A DNA stretch of 64,000 bases. Origin: Gemmatimonadaceae bacterium (GTDB taxonomy: Bacteria > Gemmatimonadota > Gemmatimonadetes > Gemmatimonadales > Gemmatimonadaceae). Location of the stretch: the NCBI GenBank assembly GCA_016720905.1, contig JADKJT010000016.1, forward strand, positions 62,001 through 126,000, in the 5' to 3' direction. Within the stretch, counting starts at the first letter, position 1. Every line of letters starts with the position of its first letter. Made by a program: the position numbers and the translations under genes. The notes under the pieces are model-generated. The model made no database searches, had not been told where the DNA came from, and saw only the letters and a list, made by a program, of their open reading frames with translations. Below, piece by piece: positions 17,920 through 27,982 of this stretch.

Positions 17920-20109
17920 TCACGGCCGCGCCGCGCGCCGAGTCGCCGCCGCCGCCGCATCAATCCTCGCCGTCACAATCGCCAGTTGCGCCCGCGCCCG
18001 TTCCCAGTCGCCGGTGTCCACCGCCTCCTGCACGCCGGGCAGCGTCATGGCTGCGTAGGTGTACTTGGGCGCGTACAGCACATGCTTGAACCACGGCCGA
18101 CCGGGAATCCCGTCGGCATTGAGCAGTGTCTGCTCCACCTCCCGCATGGCCTCGTTCATCTCGGCCAGTCTGGCAGTGCGGTTTTCCGAGGGCGGCGCGG
18201 CGAGTGTCGCCGCCAGCACGTGTTCCAGTGCCTGCGCTGCGGCGCTCCATCGTACGCGCGCCGCCCGCACCGCGGTGAAGTCAAGCTTGGATTTCACCGC
18301 AGGCTGCGCCGCGAGCGCCGCTATGAACCCACCAGCCCGTTGCGCATAGATCGCGAAGTCGTGCGGATAGTGCTCGGCGTTCGCCAGCCGCAACGCCATA
18401 CGGCCCCACACTTCGGCCATCGTGGTCATGTACTTGAAGCCCGGGTCGCCGAAGTGGGTCATCCAGTAGTAGTCGTCGTAGGCGGAGTGATACACGCCGT
18501 ACGGTCCGTTGAAACTCATCTCGATGACGGGCAACCCCAGAAAATTCAGGAACACGGTGTAGTCGGATCCTGATCCCAGCGCGTTTCCGGGATAGTCGAT
18601 GGGTCGCCGCGCGGAGGTAGCGCGTGTGGCGCCGCCGCCAATATTCGCCTCGGTCTTTTCCGAGCGCAGTGCACGACCCCAGGCATCGAGCACCGAACCC
18701 GACGCGACCGGATCTTTCACATCACGCACACTCTGCGCGACCAGTGGATTGAGACTTGCAATCGCCCCCGCGCCAAAATCCGAGCCGCTGGTGGAACCAT
18801 CCACGTTGAGATAGGCGATGGCGTTTTGGCGCAGATCGTCGGCAAACTGTTCGCCCCACTCGGTGGACCCTGTCAGGTGCCACTCTTCCGCATCCCAACT
18901 GGCGAACACGATGGTGCGCTTGGGTCGCTGACCGGCCTTGGCCTGTGCGCCCAGCACGCGGGCGAGTTCCATTTGCGTGGCCGTGCCCGACGACGGATCG
19001 ACCGCGCCGTACACCCACGCGTCGCGATGATTGCCGAGTACCACGTACTTGTCCGGTTCGTCGGTGCCGGTGATACGGCCTTCCACCACCCAGATGGGGC
19101 GTGTGGCGTCGTCCATGTCCACTTTCACGCGCACCGTGGCCGGTCCTGCACCAACACGGTAGGGGAATCCCAACGCGCCTTGCCATGACGCTGGTGCCGT
19201 CGGTCCGCCCAGCGCCTGTAACAGAGGCCGCGCATCGCGATACGACATGGGCACCATCATGATTTTCGGGATCGACAGCGCGTCGGCTTCCTTAATGCGT
19301 GGTGCACCCGGCAATGACGCGTATCCCGGCGTGAGCGGATCACCGGCCACCATGAAGTCGTAGGTGAGCGCGCCACGCTGAATGTGACTTTCCGGACCCC
19401 ACGGGCCATCGGGAAACGTCCTGCCTTTCTTGAACCCGTCTTCGGCGGGATCGGAGTAAATGAGCAACGCCTTGATGCCGCGTTTTTCGGCGGTGAGTGC
19501 CTTGAAGCCGCGATAGCTGTACGGCACCGAGTAGCGCACCAGGGCGATTTTGCCGGCAAGGTTCACACCGTGCTGTTCCAGCCAATCGTAGTCGGACGGA
19601 TTGCCACTGGAGGCGTACATGAGTTCACCGGTGATGTCGCCGGACGCACTCATGCCCAGATAGGTGATGCCCGCATCCTTCGCCGAATGCGGGTCTTGGG
19701 CGTACGCGTCTTCCTTGAGTGACGCGCGGTACACAGTAGGCGCGGTCATCGTAACGCTCACTTCGCGCGGCCATGGCAGCAGCACGTCGTACCGGTGCAG
19801 GGTCACATGGTCGAGGCCCCACGCGCGATACTTGTCGGCAATGAAGTCGGCCAGCTCCTTGTTGCGCACCGAGCCGGCCGGGTGTGGCTCGTCGGTGAGG
19901 TACCGGAAGTACTCACCCGTGGAATCGCGGCTGAGGGCACGCGCGAGCGCTGTTTCAATGGTGCGTTCGCGACCGGCGGCCGCAGCGGAGAAGCCTCGTA
20001 GGGAGTCCACTCGCGCTGCCGTGCGTTTGGGTGCCGACTGACTGAACGCGCTGGCGTGAATCAGTGCGCAAAGAGTTCCAAGGGCGACCAGGCGAGTTGG
20101 TGCGCGCAT
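17920..20109 (-). CDS. Exported M28 metallopeptidase (glutamate carboxypeptidase II-like)
   Basis: The 729-residue protein begins with a signal peptide (MRAPTRLVALGTLCALIHASAFSQ). Domains in order: a short N-terminal region with YLTDEPHPAGS, a PA insert (IALVRYSVPYSYRGFKAL, GIKALLIYSDPAEDG), the zinc peptidase core with LGNHRDAWVYGAVDPSSGTA (His, Asp), WDAEEWHLTGSTEWGE (Glu, Glu) and VYHSAYDDYYW (His), and a C-terminal helical dimerisation domain. This matches human GCPII/TFR-type M28 enzymes. They remove C-terminal acidic or other residues from peptides. It sits 3 bases after the S9 peptidase stop. Its sequence parallels the second half of the fused protein at 2998-6825. Confidence 0.88.
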   Translation of the reverse strand: MRAPTRLVALGTLCALIHASAFSQSAPKRTAARVDSLRGFSAAAAGRERTIETALARALSRDSTGEYFRYLTDEPHPAGSVRNKELADFIADKYRAWGLDHVTLHRYDVLLPWPREVSVTMTAPTVYRASLKEDAYAQDPHSAKDAGITYLGMSASGDITGELMYASSGNPSDYDWLEQHGVNLAGKIALVRYSVPYSYRGFKALTAEKRGIKALLIYSDPAEDGFKKGRTFPDGPWGPESHIQRGALTYDFMVAGDPLTPGYASLPGAPRIKEADALSIPKIMMVPMSYRDARPLLQALGGPTAPASWQGALGFPYRVGAGPATVRVKVDMDDATRPIWVVEGRITGTDEPDKYVVLGNHRDAWVYGAVDPSSGTATQMELARVLGAQAKAGQRPKRTIVFASWDAEEWHLTGSTEWGEQFADDLRQNAIAYLNVDGSTSGSDFGAGAIASLNPLVAQSVRDVKDPVASGSVLDAWGRALRSEKTEANIGGGATRATSARRPIDYPGNALGSGSDYTVFLNFLGLPVIEMSFNGPYGVYHSAYDDYYWMTHFGDPGFKYMTTMAEVWGRMALRLANAEHYPHDFAIYAQRAGGFIAALAAQPAVKSKLDFTAVRAARVRWSAAAQALEHVLAATLAAPPSENRTARLAEMNEAMREVEQTLLNADGIPGRPWFKHVLYAPKYTYAAMTLPGVQEAVDTGDWERARAQLAIVTARIDAAAAATRRAARP

Positions 20110-20112
20110 GAC

Positions 20113-22224
20113 TTACTGCCGGGGTGCGGTGAGATACTGCTTGAACCACCCCTGCATTTCCTTCCACCACACCTGCGCGTTGGCCGGTTTGAGAATCCAG
20201 TGACCTTCGTCGGGAAATTCCACGAACCGACTGGGCACACCCTGACGCTGGAGCGCGGTGAACATGGCCACGCCTTCCGTGAACGGCACGCGAAAGTCCT
20301 TTTCGCCGTGCAGCACGAGTGTGGGTGTGCGGAACTTCCCGGCTGACAGGTGCGGAGACCAGCGACGATACTGCGTATTCAGCGCGTTGGCGTCCCACAT
20401 GGGTCCACCAAACTCCCAGTCGGTGAACCACAATTCTTCGGTGGCACCACTCATGTGCTCCAGATTGTACACGCCGGCATGCGTGGCCAACGCCTTGAAT
20501 CGCTGATTGTGTCCGGCAATCCAGTTCACCATGTAGCCGCCAAATGAACCGTCGGCGGCGCCCAGGCGTGTGGAGTCCATCCATTTGTTGTTAGCCAGTG
20601 CGGCGTCGAGCCCGTTCATGAGATCGGTGTAGACCTTGCCACCCCAGTCTTTCGACACACCGTCTACAAACGCCTGGCCATATCCCGTGCTGCCGCGCGG
20701 ATTGATCGCAATTACCGCGACGCCCGTTGCGGCAAAGAGTTCGAAACTCCAGCGCGATCCCCAGTTGTCCAGCCACGCGCCCTGCGGACCACCGTGAATG
20801 AGCAACAGCACCGGCCACTTCTTCGCGGGGTCGAAACCCGGCGGCTTCACCACGAATCCGTGGACGCTCGCCCCGCCAGCACCGGTGAAACGATAGTCTT
20901 CTGCCGCCGGCAGATCGAGCTGGGCCACCAGCGCATCGTTCTCGTGAGACACGGCGCGTTCGCCAACCACCGAAGTGTTGGAGAGTTGTCCGGCATGAAT
21001 CTCCGGCGGCAGATGAATGGCGTCGCGCACAAACGCGATCGTGCGCAAACCATCGGCACCGGCGGCCGTCGCAAAGGTGAACGCACTGGAATTGTGCTCA
21101 CCTACCAACCGGATGGGCGGTGACGCCGCGCTGGCCGCGATTCCCACCGCGCCAGATGGCACCTTCGATCCAAAGGCCGCCGGAATGCCGGCCTGGAAGA
21201 GTTTGGTGCGGCCCGCGTCACTCGTTTCAATGAGCACGGTGTGCGCATCAACAAATTGCACCGCGTCAGCGTTGCGATCCCAGTTTGGCAGCAAGTCCGC
21301 GGTGGCACCAGTCGTGCGATTGCGCAGCATGAGACGCCAGCGATCGGCTTCGAATCCGGCGCGTCGCTGCGAGGCGTAGGCGATGTACTTGCCATCAGGC
21401 GAATACACCGGATTCTGGTCGGCTCCCTTGTTGGCCTGCGTGATCACGGTGAGGGCGCCGCCGTCGGCGGGCACCGTGTACACGTTCAGGTCGGTCACCC
21501 AGGCTTCATTCGCCGTCTCGGCTTTCGCCGTGAAGGCAATCTCGCGTCCATCGTGCGACCAGTTGTAGGCCTCGGGTCCGCCAAATGGGGCTGGCGGCAC
21601 TTCCAGTCGCACCCCGGGCATGAGATCGCGCGCTTTGCCGCCTTCACTCGACACGACAAAGAGATGTGACCGCGACCCGTCGTCCCACGTGTCCCAATGC
21701 CGGTACATCAAACGGTCGGCGGTGCGCGCCTTGGATGGATTCGACTCGGCCTTCTTGGCGGAATCGGCGTTGCAGGCATCGGTGGTGCACGATGGGTACA
21801 CCCGGGACGTGAAGAGCAGACGGGTGCCGTCGGGCGACCACTTGGCACCCGTAACACCGCCCCAGAGCTGCACGATGGATCGACGCGCATGCCCCTCGGC
21901 ATCGGTCACCCAGAGCGCGCCGCGCGCGATGAAGGCCACGCGTTTGCCGTCAGGCGACCAGCGCGCCTCGCTGGCGGCTGTCGAGTCGTCGGGGAAGACA
22001 CGAGGCGTTCCGCCGGTCGCAGTGATGGCGTAAGTGCGCCCGGCTCGGCGGTTGGCGGCCAGATCGGTCGTCCGCACTGAGTAGAGGATCGTCCGGCCGT
22101 CCGGCGACAGCTGGGGATCTCCGGCCACGCGAACGGCGGAAAGATCGGCGAAGGTCATGGCGCGCTTTTGCGCCTGGGCGGACAGCGGGAGCAATACCAG
22201 CGCGAGCAGCAGCGAACGACGCAT
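20113..22224 (-). CDS. Exported S9 family prolyl oligopeptidase / dipeptidyl aminopeptidase
   Basis: ATG 22224 is chosen because it opens a signal peptide (MRRSLLLALVLLPLSAQAQ); 703 residues follow. The N-terminal half is a WD/PD40-type beta-propeller with repeated SPDG motifs (LSPDGRTILYSV, WSPDGKRVAFIA, YSPDGKYIAYAS). The C-terminal alpha/beta-hydrolase has the nucleophile Ser in GAADGSFGGYMVNW, the oxyanion region LLIHGGPQGAW and the catalytic His in FPDEGHWI. Such enzymes release dipeptides or acyl-amino acids from oligopeptides. It is the first gene of a run with the M28 peptidase and the amidohydrolase, suggesting sequential degradation of one class of peptide. Confidence 0.88.
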   Translation of the reverse strand: MRRSLLLALVLLPLSAQAQKRAMTFADLSAVRVAGDPQLSPDGRTILYSVRTTDLAANRRAGRTYAITATGGTPRVFPDDSTAASEARWSPDGKRVAFIARGALWVTDAEGHARRSIVQLWGGVTGAKWSPDGTRLLFTSRVYPSCTTDACNADSAKKAESNPSKARTADRLMYRHWDTWDDGSRSHLFVVSSEGGKARDLMPGVRLEVPPAPFGGPEAYNWSHDGREIAFTAKAETANEAWVTDLNVYTVPADGGALTVITQANKGADQNPVYSPDGKYIAYASQRRAGFEADRWRLMLRNRTTGATADLLPNWDRNADAVQFVDAHTVLIETSDAGRTKLFQAGIPAAFGSKVPSGAVGIAASAASPPIRLVGEHNSSAFTFATAAGADGLRTIAFVRDAIHLPPEIHAGQLSNTSVVGERAVSHENDALVAQLDLPAAEDYRFTGAGGASVHGFVVKPPGFDPAKKWPVLLLIHGGPQGAWLDNWGSRWSFELFAATGVAVIAINPRGSTGYGQAFVDGVSKDWGGKVYTDLMNGLDAALANNKWMDSTRLGAADGSFGGYMVNWIAGHNQRFKALATHAGVYNLEHMSGATEELWFTDWEFGGPMWDANALNTQYRRWSPHLSAGKFRTPTLVLHGEKDFRVPFTEGVAMFTALQRQGVPSRFVEFPDEGHWILKPANAQVWWKEMQGWFKQYLTAPRQ

Positions 22225-22548
22225 AACGTCCTCGTGAGAGCGGTGAATGGCGGAACTCTGCACGCATTGTGGTACTCGTCAATAGGGGGCCGAGTCTAAA
22301 GGTCCAGCGCGCCTGAAAAAGCACACATTGAACCGCAGAGGACGCAGGGGCCGCAGGGGACTATTGTGGCTGTGACTTGGGGGCCGTCCTCTGTGCCCCT
22401 GCGCGCCCTGCGGTTCAATGATTCCCGACCGGTCGAGGACGCGCTCAACTCCGCCGACAGAACACCAAGGAAACCCCTACAGAAAAGGGGTGTGCACGCG
22501 ACAAGGCTTCTGGCGGAGCTACACCATCCGCCCGAAAAGGTGATCGCC
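22225..22548. other. Divergent intergenic region between peptidase operon and nfn-kor operon
   Basis: No gene is seen in these 324 bases. They must hold the promoters for both operons. The centre is occupied by an imperfect palindrome (22326-22420). I could not identify a convincing -35/-10 pair by eye. AAAGGTG at 22537-22543 is a modest ribosome site for the ATG at 22549. Confidence 0.5.
22326..22420. repeat. Imperfect long palindrome (dispersed repeat family, GCAGGGG type)
   Basis: Outer arms begin CATTGAACCGCAG on one side and end CTGCGGTTCAATG on the other. The interior is made of degenerate GCAGAGGAC/GCAGGGG units. The same ATTGAACCGC termini frame the copies at 32633-32712 and 57500-57684, which marks them as one family. 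There is no T-tract. Confidence 0.75.
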
Positions 22549-22656
22549 ATGTCGAACTACGAAATCGTGACCCGCGAGGACTTCTCCGATGTCACGTTCC
22601 TGCTGGAGGTACGCCACCCGCTGATGGCCAAAGCCGCCAAGCCCGGGAGTTCGTGA
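22549..22656 (+). CDS. NfnA-like FAD/NAD-binding subunit, N-terminal fragment (frameshifted)
   Basis: Starting at ATG 22549 the frame encodes MSNYEIVTREDF..TFLLEVRHPLMAKAAKPG, the standard beginning of NfnA / sulfide dehydrogenase / dihydroorotate dehydrogenase electron-transfer subunits. It then hits a stop. One added base in the C/G-runs at 22642-22647 gives KPGEFVIVMLNEHGERIPLTIADF, the normal continuation. Reconstructed length is about 315 residues for the whole gene. Confidence 0.65.
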   Translation: MSNYEIVTREDFSDVTFLLEVRHPLMAKAAKPGSS

Positions 22657-23495
22657 TTGTGATGCTGAACGAGCATGGCGAGCGCATTCCGCTTACCATC
22701 GCCGACTTCGACCGCAAAAAGGGAACGATCACACTCGTTATCCAGGCGGTGGGCAAGACCACCAAACAGATGCAACAGGAGTGCCTGGTGGGCACCTCGC
22801 TATACGGGATTGTCGGCCCGATGGGGATCCCCAGTCCGATGATCCACGCCAAGAAGGTGCTCTGCGTTGGCGGGGGACTGGGGGTGGCGCCGATCTTCCC
22901 TCAGGCGCGCGGATTCAAGCAGAACGGTGCGTATGTCATTGCGGTCCTTGGGTTCCGAACCAAGGACCTCGTTTTCTGGGAGGACAAGTTCCGCGATGCG
23001 TGCGACGAACTCATTCTCTGTACCAATGACGGCTCGGCGGGGATGAAGGGGCTGATCACCGATGGCATCAAGGTGGCGATTGCCAAGCATCCGGACATCG
23101 ATGAGGTCGTGGCTATCGGTCCACCCATCATGATGAAAGCCACCGCCGACACCACGCGGCCCTACAAGATCAAGACCATGGTGAGTGTGAACCCGATCAT
23201 GGTGGACGGCACCGGCATGTGCGGCGGCTGTCGGGTGAAGGTGGGTGACCAGGTGAAATTCGGGTGCGTGGATGGACCCGATTTCGACGGGCATCTGGTG
23301 GATTTCGACGATCTGATGCTGCGGCTGCAGCGTCACACCAAGGACGAGAAGGCCGCGCAGGAGCGCTGGACCGACAGCTGTCGCATGACGCGGCAGGTTG
23401 GCCCAAGCGCCTTGGACGAACTGGCCAAGGGCGGCGCGTCACAAAGTGACCTGCATGAATTGCCCGATCTCACTGAATTCTCGCTGGGAGGCTGA
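22653..23495 (+). CDS. NfnA-like FAD/[2Fe-2S]/NAD(H)-binding subunit (main part)
   Basis: This frame holds most of the ferredoxin-NADP reductase-like module: FAD-binding barrel (ERIPLTIADFDRKKGTITLV), nucleotide-binding domain (CVGGGLGVAPIFPQARGF) and a C-terminal [2Fe-2S] site with Cys in GTGMCGGCRVKV and FGCVDGPDFDGH. In Nfn (NADH-dependent reduced ferredoxin:NADP oxidoreductase) the small subunit binds NADH and passes electrons to or from the large subunit. It lies 3 bases before the nfnB gene, and korAB follow, so it is probably the NAD(P)H-facing part of a 2-oxoacid oxidoreductase complex. The first residues are in another frame at 22549. The same module recurs, fused, at 45904-48735. 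Confidence 0.8.
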   Translation: MIVMLNEHGERIPLTIADFDRKKGTITLVIQAVGKTTKQMQQECLVGTSLYGIVGPMGIPSPMIHAKKVLCVGGGLGVAPIFPQARGFKQNGAYVIAVLGFRTKDLVFWEDKFRDACDELILCTNDGSAGMKGLITDGIKVAIAKHPDIDEVVAIGPPIMMKATADTTRPYKIKTMVSVNPIMVDGTGMCGGCRVKVGDQVKFGCVDGPDFDGHLVDFDDLMLRLQRHTKDEKAAQERWTDSCRMTRQVGPSALDELAKGGASQSDLHELPDLTEFSLGG

Positions 23496-23498
23496 GCG

Positions 23499-25016
23499 AT
23501 GGCCAAGAAGAAGACCATCCGCACCATTCCCCAGGAACGCACCCCCATGCGTGAACAGGATCCGCAATGGCGTGCGAAGAATTTCGAGGAGGTGGCCTGC
23601 GGCTACACAGTGGAAGAGGCCCTGCGCGAGTCGGAGCGCTGTCTCATGTGTCCCGACCAGCCGTGCGTGTCCGGCTGTCCGGTGGGGATCGACATCCCGG
23701 GATTCATCCAGAAGATCAACGAAAAGAATTTCCGCGGCGCCTACGACGTGCTGACCGACACCAACTTGCTGCCGTCCATCTGTGGGCGCGTGTGTCCGCA
23801 GGAGAACCAGTGCGAAGGGGTCTGCACGGTTGGCGAATCGCTGGTGTCGGTGGCGATCGGGCGCATGGAGCGGTTTGTCGGCGACACGGCCATCAAGGAA
23901 GGGTGGGTCAACATTCCCTACATCGAACCGAACCGGTTCAAGGTGGGGATTGTCGGTTCAGGGCCCGCCGGTATGGCCTGCGCGGCCGACATGGCGAAGG
24001 CCGGGTGCGATGTCACGGTATACGAAGCGTTTCATCTGCCCGGCGGCGTGTTGCGATACGGCATTCCGGATTTCCGGCTGCCCAATGCGGTGATTGACGC
24101 CGAAATCGAGAACCTGAAGAAATTCGGCGTCACGTTCGAGTGCAATACGTTGGTGGGTCGCCTGTTCACTATCGAGCAGATGATCGACGAGATGGGATTC
24201 CATGCCGTGTTCGTTGGCGTGGGTGCCGGCTATCCGACCATGCTCAACATTCCCGGCGATTCGTTGAACGGGGTGTTGTCCGCCAACGAACTGCTGACGC
24301 GCTGCAATCTCATGCGTGCGCGCGACTTTCCGGACTTCGACACGCCGTTGCCCATTGGCAAGCGCGTGGCGGTGGTTGGTGCCGGCAACACCGCCATGGA
24401 CGCCATGCGCGTGTCCCTCCGACTGGGCGCGGAGAAAGTGTACTGCATCTATCGGCGCTCGCGCACCGAAGCGCCGGCGCGCGCCGAAGAGGTGCACCAT
24501 GCCGAACAGGAGGGCGTGGAGTTCCACTGGCTCACCAGTCCGGTGTCAGTACTGAACGACGGCACGGGCAGTGTGCGCGGGATGCGATGCGTGCGCATGG
24601 AACTGGGCGAGCCCGATAGCTCAGGTCGACGCAAACCGGTGCCGGTGGCCGGCAGCGAGTTCGATTTCGACGCGGACCTGATTGTCTATGCCATCGGCAC
24701 GAACGCCAATCCCATCATGGGTCAGACGTCCCGGATGAAGCTGAACAAGCGGGGGTACATCGGCACCGACGACACGCTCGCCACGTCAGTGGCCGGTGTG
24801 TTTGCCGGTGGAGACATTGTCACCGGTGCGGCCACGGTCATCGAGGCGATGGGGGCGGGTCGCAAGGCGGCGCGCAGCATGAAGGCCTACCTTGGCATTC
24901 GCGATGTGTCGCTGCCGTATGCCGGCGACGGTGCGAACGGCACCGGCACGTTGTTCGGCATCGACAGCCGAGAACGCAATTTCGCGCGGGTTCGCGTCAC
25001 TCAGGCGGCCACATGA
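23499..25016 (+). CDS. NfnB / GltD-like FAD, 2x[4Fe-4S] oxidoreductase subunit
   Basis: A 505-residue member of the glutamate synthase small-subunit family. The N-terminal cluster region is complete: ERCLMCPDQPCVSGCPVG and GRVCPQENQCEGVC. FAD site IVGSGPAGMACAADMAKAG, FHLPGGVLRYGIPDFRLP, and NADPH site VVGAGNTAMDAMRVSLRLG follow. No glutamate synthase large subunit is nearby, and the gene sits between an NfnA module and korA (ATGA overlap with korA). I therefore read it as the large subunit of an Nfn-type complex (ferredoxin/NADPH side), not as GltD. In the characterised Nfn complexes this subunit carries the bifurcating FAD; whether this one bifurcates cannot be told from sequence. Confidence 0.85.
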   Translation: MAKKKTIRTIPQERTPMREQDPQWRAKNFEEVACGYTVEEALRESERCLMCPDQPCVSGCPVGIDIPGFIQKINEKNFRGAYDVLTDTNLLPSICGRVCPQENQCEGVCTVGESLVSVAIGRMERFVGDTAIKEGWVNIPYIEPNRFKVGIVGSGPAGMACAADMAKAGCDVTVYEAFHLPGGVLRYGIPDFRLPNAVIDAEIENLKKFGVTFECNTLVGRLFTIEQMIDEMGFHAVFVGVGAGYPTMLNIPGDSLNGVLSANELLTRCNLMRARDFPDFDTPLPIGKRVAVVGAGNTAMDAMRVSLRLGAEKVYCIYRRSRTEAPARAEEVHHAEQEGVEFHWLTSPVSVLNDGTGSVRGMRCVRMELGEPDSSGRRKPVPVAGSEFDFDADLIVYAIGTNANPIMGQTSRMKLNKRGYIGTDDTLATSVAGVFAGGDIVTGAATVIEAMGAGRKAARSMKAYLGIRDVSLPYAGDGANGTGTLFGIDSRERNFARVRVTQAAT

Positions 25017-26893
25017 GCCGCATCGGGACCACCATGATTGAAGTCACCACGCTCACGGAGCACATCGTCGAAATCATCAGTGATTCCGGCGAAGGCGCGC
25101 AGAAGTGCGGGCAGTCGATGGGGACCATCGCCGCGCAGATGGGCAACGGCATCTGGACCACCGAGATCATTCCGGCCGAGATTCGACCTCCCGCGCGCAG
25201 TGTCGCTGGCGCGAGCGGCAATCGCATCCGCATCGGGGCGGGCTACATCACCAACGGCGGTGATGAGACCGATCTCGTGGTGGCCTTCAACGAACAGGTG
25301 CTGCTGGGGCGCGTACGGGCCAAGGCGCTTAAACCCGGCTGCATCATTCTGCTGGAAAGCATGTGGCGCACCCACTCCGACGCCAACGTGGTGGCGTCGT
25401 ATGTGGAGACGCACGACCGTCTGGTGGCCGCGGGATATGATGTCCGCGAAATCCCGATGGAGCAGGAATGTCGCGCGTTGATGGCCGATGCGAAGAAGGG
25501 CAAGAATATGTTCGCGCTGGGGATGCTCTGTCACTTGTACAGTCTGGACATGAAGCTGGCGGTGGACCAGATCGTGAGCACGTTCGGCAAGAAGGACCGG
25601 AGTGTCGTCGACCAGAACATCAAGCTGCTTGACGCGGGTCGCCTGTGGGCGGCCGAGCACCTCGATTTCTGCTATCGCATTCCGGCCGTGCGTTCAACCG
25701 ACCCGCAGATTGTGGTGAACGGCAACACCGCACTGGCGCTTGGCGTGCTGGCATCCGGCATGGAAATCTGCGCCATGTATCCCATCACGCCGGCCACGTC
25801 GGCCTCGCACTATCTCTCCGAGGTGTTCGAGAACGTGGGTGGCATGGTGCATCAGGCGGAAGATGAAATCGCCGCGTGCGCGTTTGCCATTGGCGCGTCG
25901 TATGCCAGCAAGTGCACCGTGACCATCACCTCGGGCCCCGGATTCTCCCTCAAGCAGGAAGCGATCGGGTTGGCGGTGATGGCGGAGATTCCGCTGGTGG
26001 TCGTGAACGTGCAGCGCGGTGGCCCGAGCACCGGGCAGCCTACCAAGATGGAGCAGGGTGACCTGATGACGGCCATCTTCGGCAGCCACGGCGATGCGCC
26101 GAAGGTGGTGATGGCGCCGGGCACCATTGAGGAGTGCTTCTACTCGATCATCACGGCGCGCAAGATTGCCGAAACGTTCAACATGGTGGTGGTGGTGCTG
26201 TCCGATGCCTCCCTGGCCACATCACAGCAGCCGTTCAAGCGCCCCACGTTCAACCCGGCGTGGGTGGCGCCGCCAGTCGACCAGAGCGCGGTGCCGGAAG
26301 GCGCCAAACCGTACGATTGGGACGATACCACGGGCCTGGCCCGTCGTTTCATACCCGGACAGCCCGGCGGCATGCACACGCTCACGGGTCTTGCCCATGA
26401 CCGTGACAGCCATGTGGCCTACGACGCGGACATCAACGAACAGACACTGCGCTTCCGCAGCCTGAAACTGGCGGCGTTGCAGAAGACGCTCACGCCGCCG
26501 CCGGTGTTCGGCGACAAGACCGGTGATCTGCTGGTGGTGGGGTGGGGCAGCACCAAGGGCGCCATCGAGGAAGCCGTCACCTCGATGCGGGCCGAAGGAC
26601 ACAAGGTATCCTCGATGCATCTCCAGTTCCTGCAACCCCTGGCTCCCGGTATCAAGGAAATCATGCAGAGATTCGGGCAGGTGATGACTATCGAGAGCAA
26701 CTGGAGCGACCGCCCCGGCGACCTGATCATCGACGAATCGAACCGGCGCTATTCGTCGGTCGCGATCCTGCTGCGTTCGCGATTCCTCGTGGATGTCGAT
26801 TGCTGGAGCGAGGTCCGCGGCCAGCCCATCAAGCCCAGCACCATTCGCCGCGTGATGATGAACAAACTGCAGCAACCCAGCGACGTCAGGTAA
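25013..26893 (+). CDS. korA: 2-oxoacid:ferredoxin oxidoreductase, fused gamma-alpha subunit
   Basis: A 626-residue KorA-type chain starting at ATG 25013 (overlapping nfnB by 4 bases). Residues ~1-200 are the gamma domain (SDSGEGAQKCGQSMG, IRIGAGYITNGGDETDLVVA). Residues ~215-430 are the alpha/pyrimidine domain with MYPITPATSASHYLSEVF and EDEIAACAFAIGASYA (the Glu that activates TPP). Residues ~480-610 form domain II (LLVVGWGSTKGAIEEAV). This layout is that of aerobic KorAB enzymes (for example mycobacterial 2-oxoglutarate:ferredoxin oxidoreductase), which lack a delta ferredoxin subunit. It oxidises a 2-oxoacid with CoA to acyl-CoA and CO2. Substrate choice (2-oxoglutarate or branched oxo acid) is not certain. 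Confidence 0.85.
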   Translation: MSRIGTTMIEVTTLTEHIVEIISDSGEGAQKCGQSMGTIAAQMGNGIWTTEIIPAEIRPPARSVAGASGNRIRIGAGYITNGGDETDLVVAFNEQVLLGRVRAKALKPGCIILLESMWRTHSDANVVASYVETHDRLVAAGYDVREIPMEQECRALMADAKKGKNMFALGMLCHLYSLDMKLAVDQIVSTFGKKDRSVVDQNIKLLDAGRLWAAEHLDFCYRIPAVRSTDPQIVVNGNTALALGVLASGMEICAMYPITPATSASHYLSEVFENVGGMVHQAEDEIAACAFAIGASYASKCTVTITSGPGFSLKQEAIGLAVMAEIPLVVVNVQRGGPSTGQPTKMEQGDLMTAIFGSHGDAPKVVMAPGTIEECFYSIITARKIAETFNMVVVVLSDASLATSQQPFKRPTFNPAWVAPPVDQSAVPEGAKPYDWDDTTGLARRFIPGQPGGMHTLTGLAHDRDSHVAYDADINEQTLRFRSLKLAALQKTLTPPPVFGDKTGDLLVVGWGSTKGAIEEAVTSMRAEGHKVSSMHLQFLQPLAPGIKEIMQRFGQVMTIESNWSDRPGDLIIDESNRRYSSVAILLRSRFLVDVDCWSEVRGQPIKPSTIRRVMMNKLQQPSDVR

Positions 26894-26899
26894 CCCGTC

Positions 26900-27865
<966 letters not shown>

Positions 27866-27868
<3 letters not shown>

Positions 27869-27960
27869 TACCTAGTACCTAGTACTTAGTACTTAGTACT
27901 TAGTACTTAGTACTTAGTACTTAGTACTTGGTACTTGGTACTTGGTACTAAGTACTTAGT
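27866..27960. repeat. 7-bp tandem repeat array, unit TAGTACT, about 13.5 copies
   Basis: Consecutive heptamers: two TAGTACC, seven TAGTACT, three TGGTACT, one AAGTACT and a partial TAGT. Each unit contains the palindrome AGTACT or GGTACT. The array begins with the korB stop codon and fills nearly the whole space to the next gene's ribosome site. Slippage in such an array could alter the spacing or coupling between korB and the downstream gene. Confidence 0.95.
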
Positions 27961-27982
27961 CCTCCACCAGGCGGATACCGAC

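Noticed and set aside
23499..25016. Annotation as glutamate synthase small subunit (gltD)
   Set aside because: No gltB is present, and the gene is coupled to an NfnA module and korAB, so an Nfn role fits better.
27935..27982. Longer start for the 735-aa protein inside the tandem array
   Set aside because: The added residues are encoded by the heptamer repeat; ATG 27983 has a suitable ribosome site.
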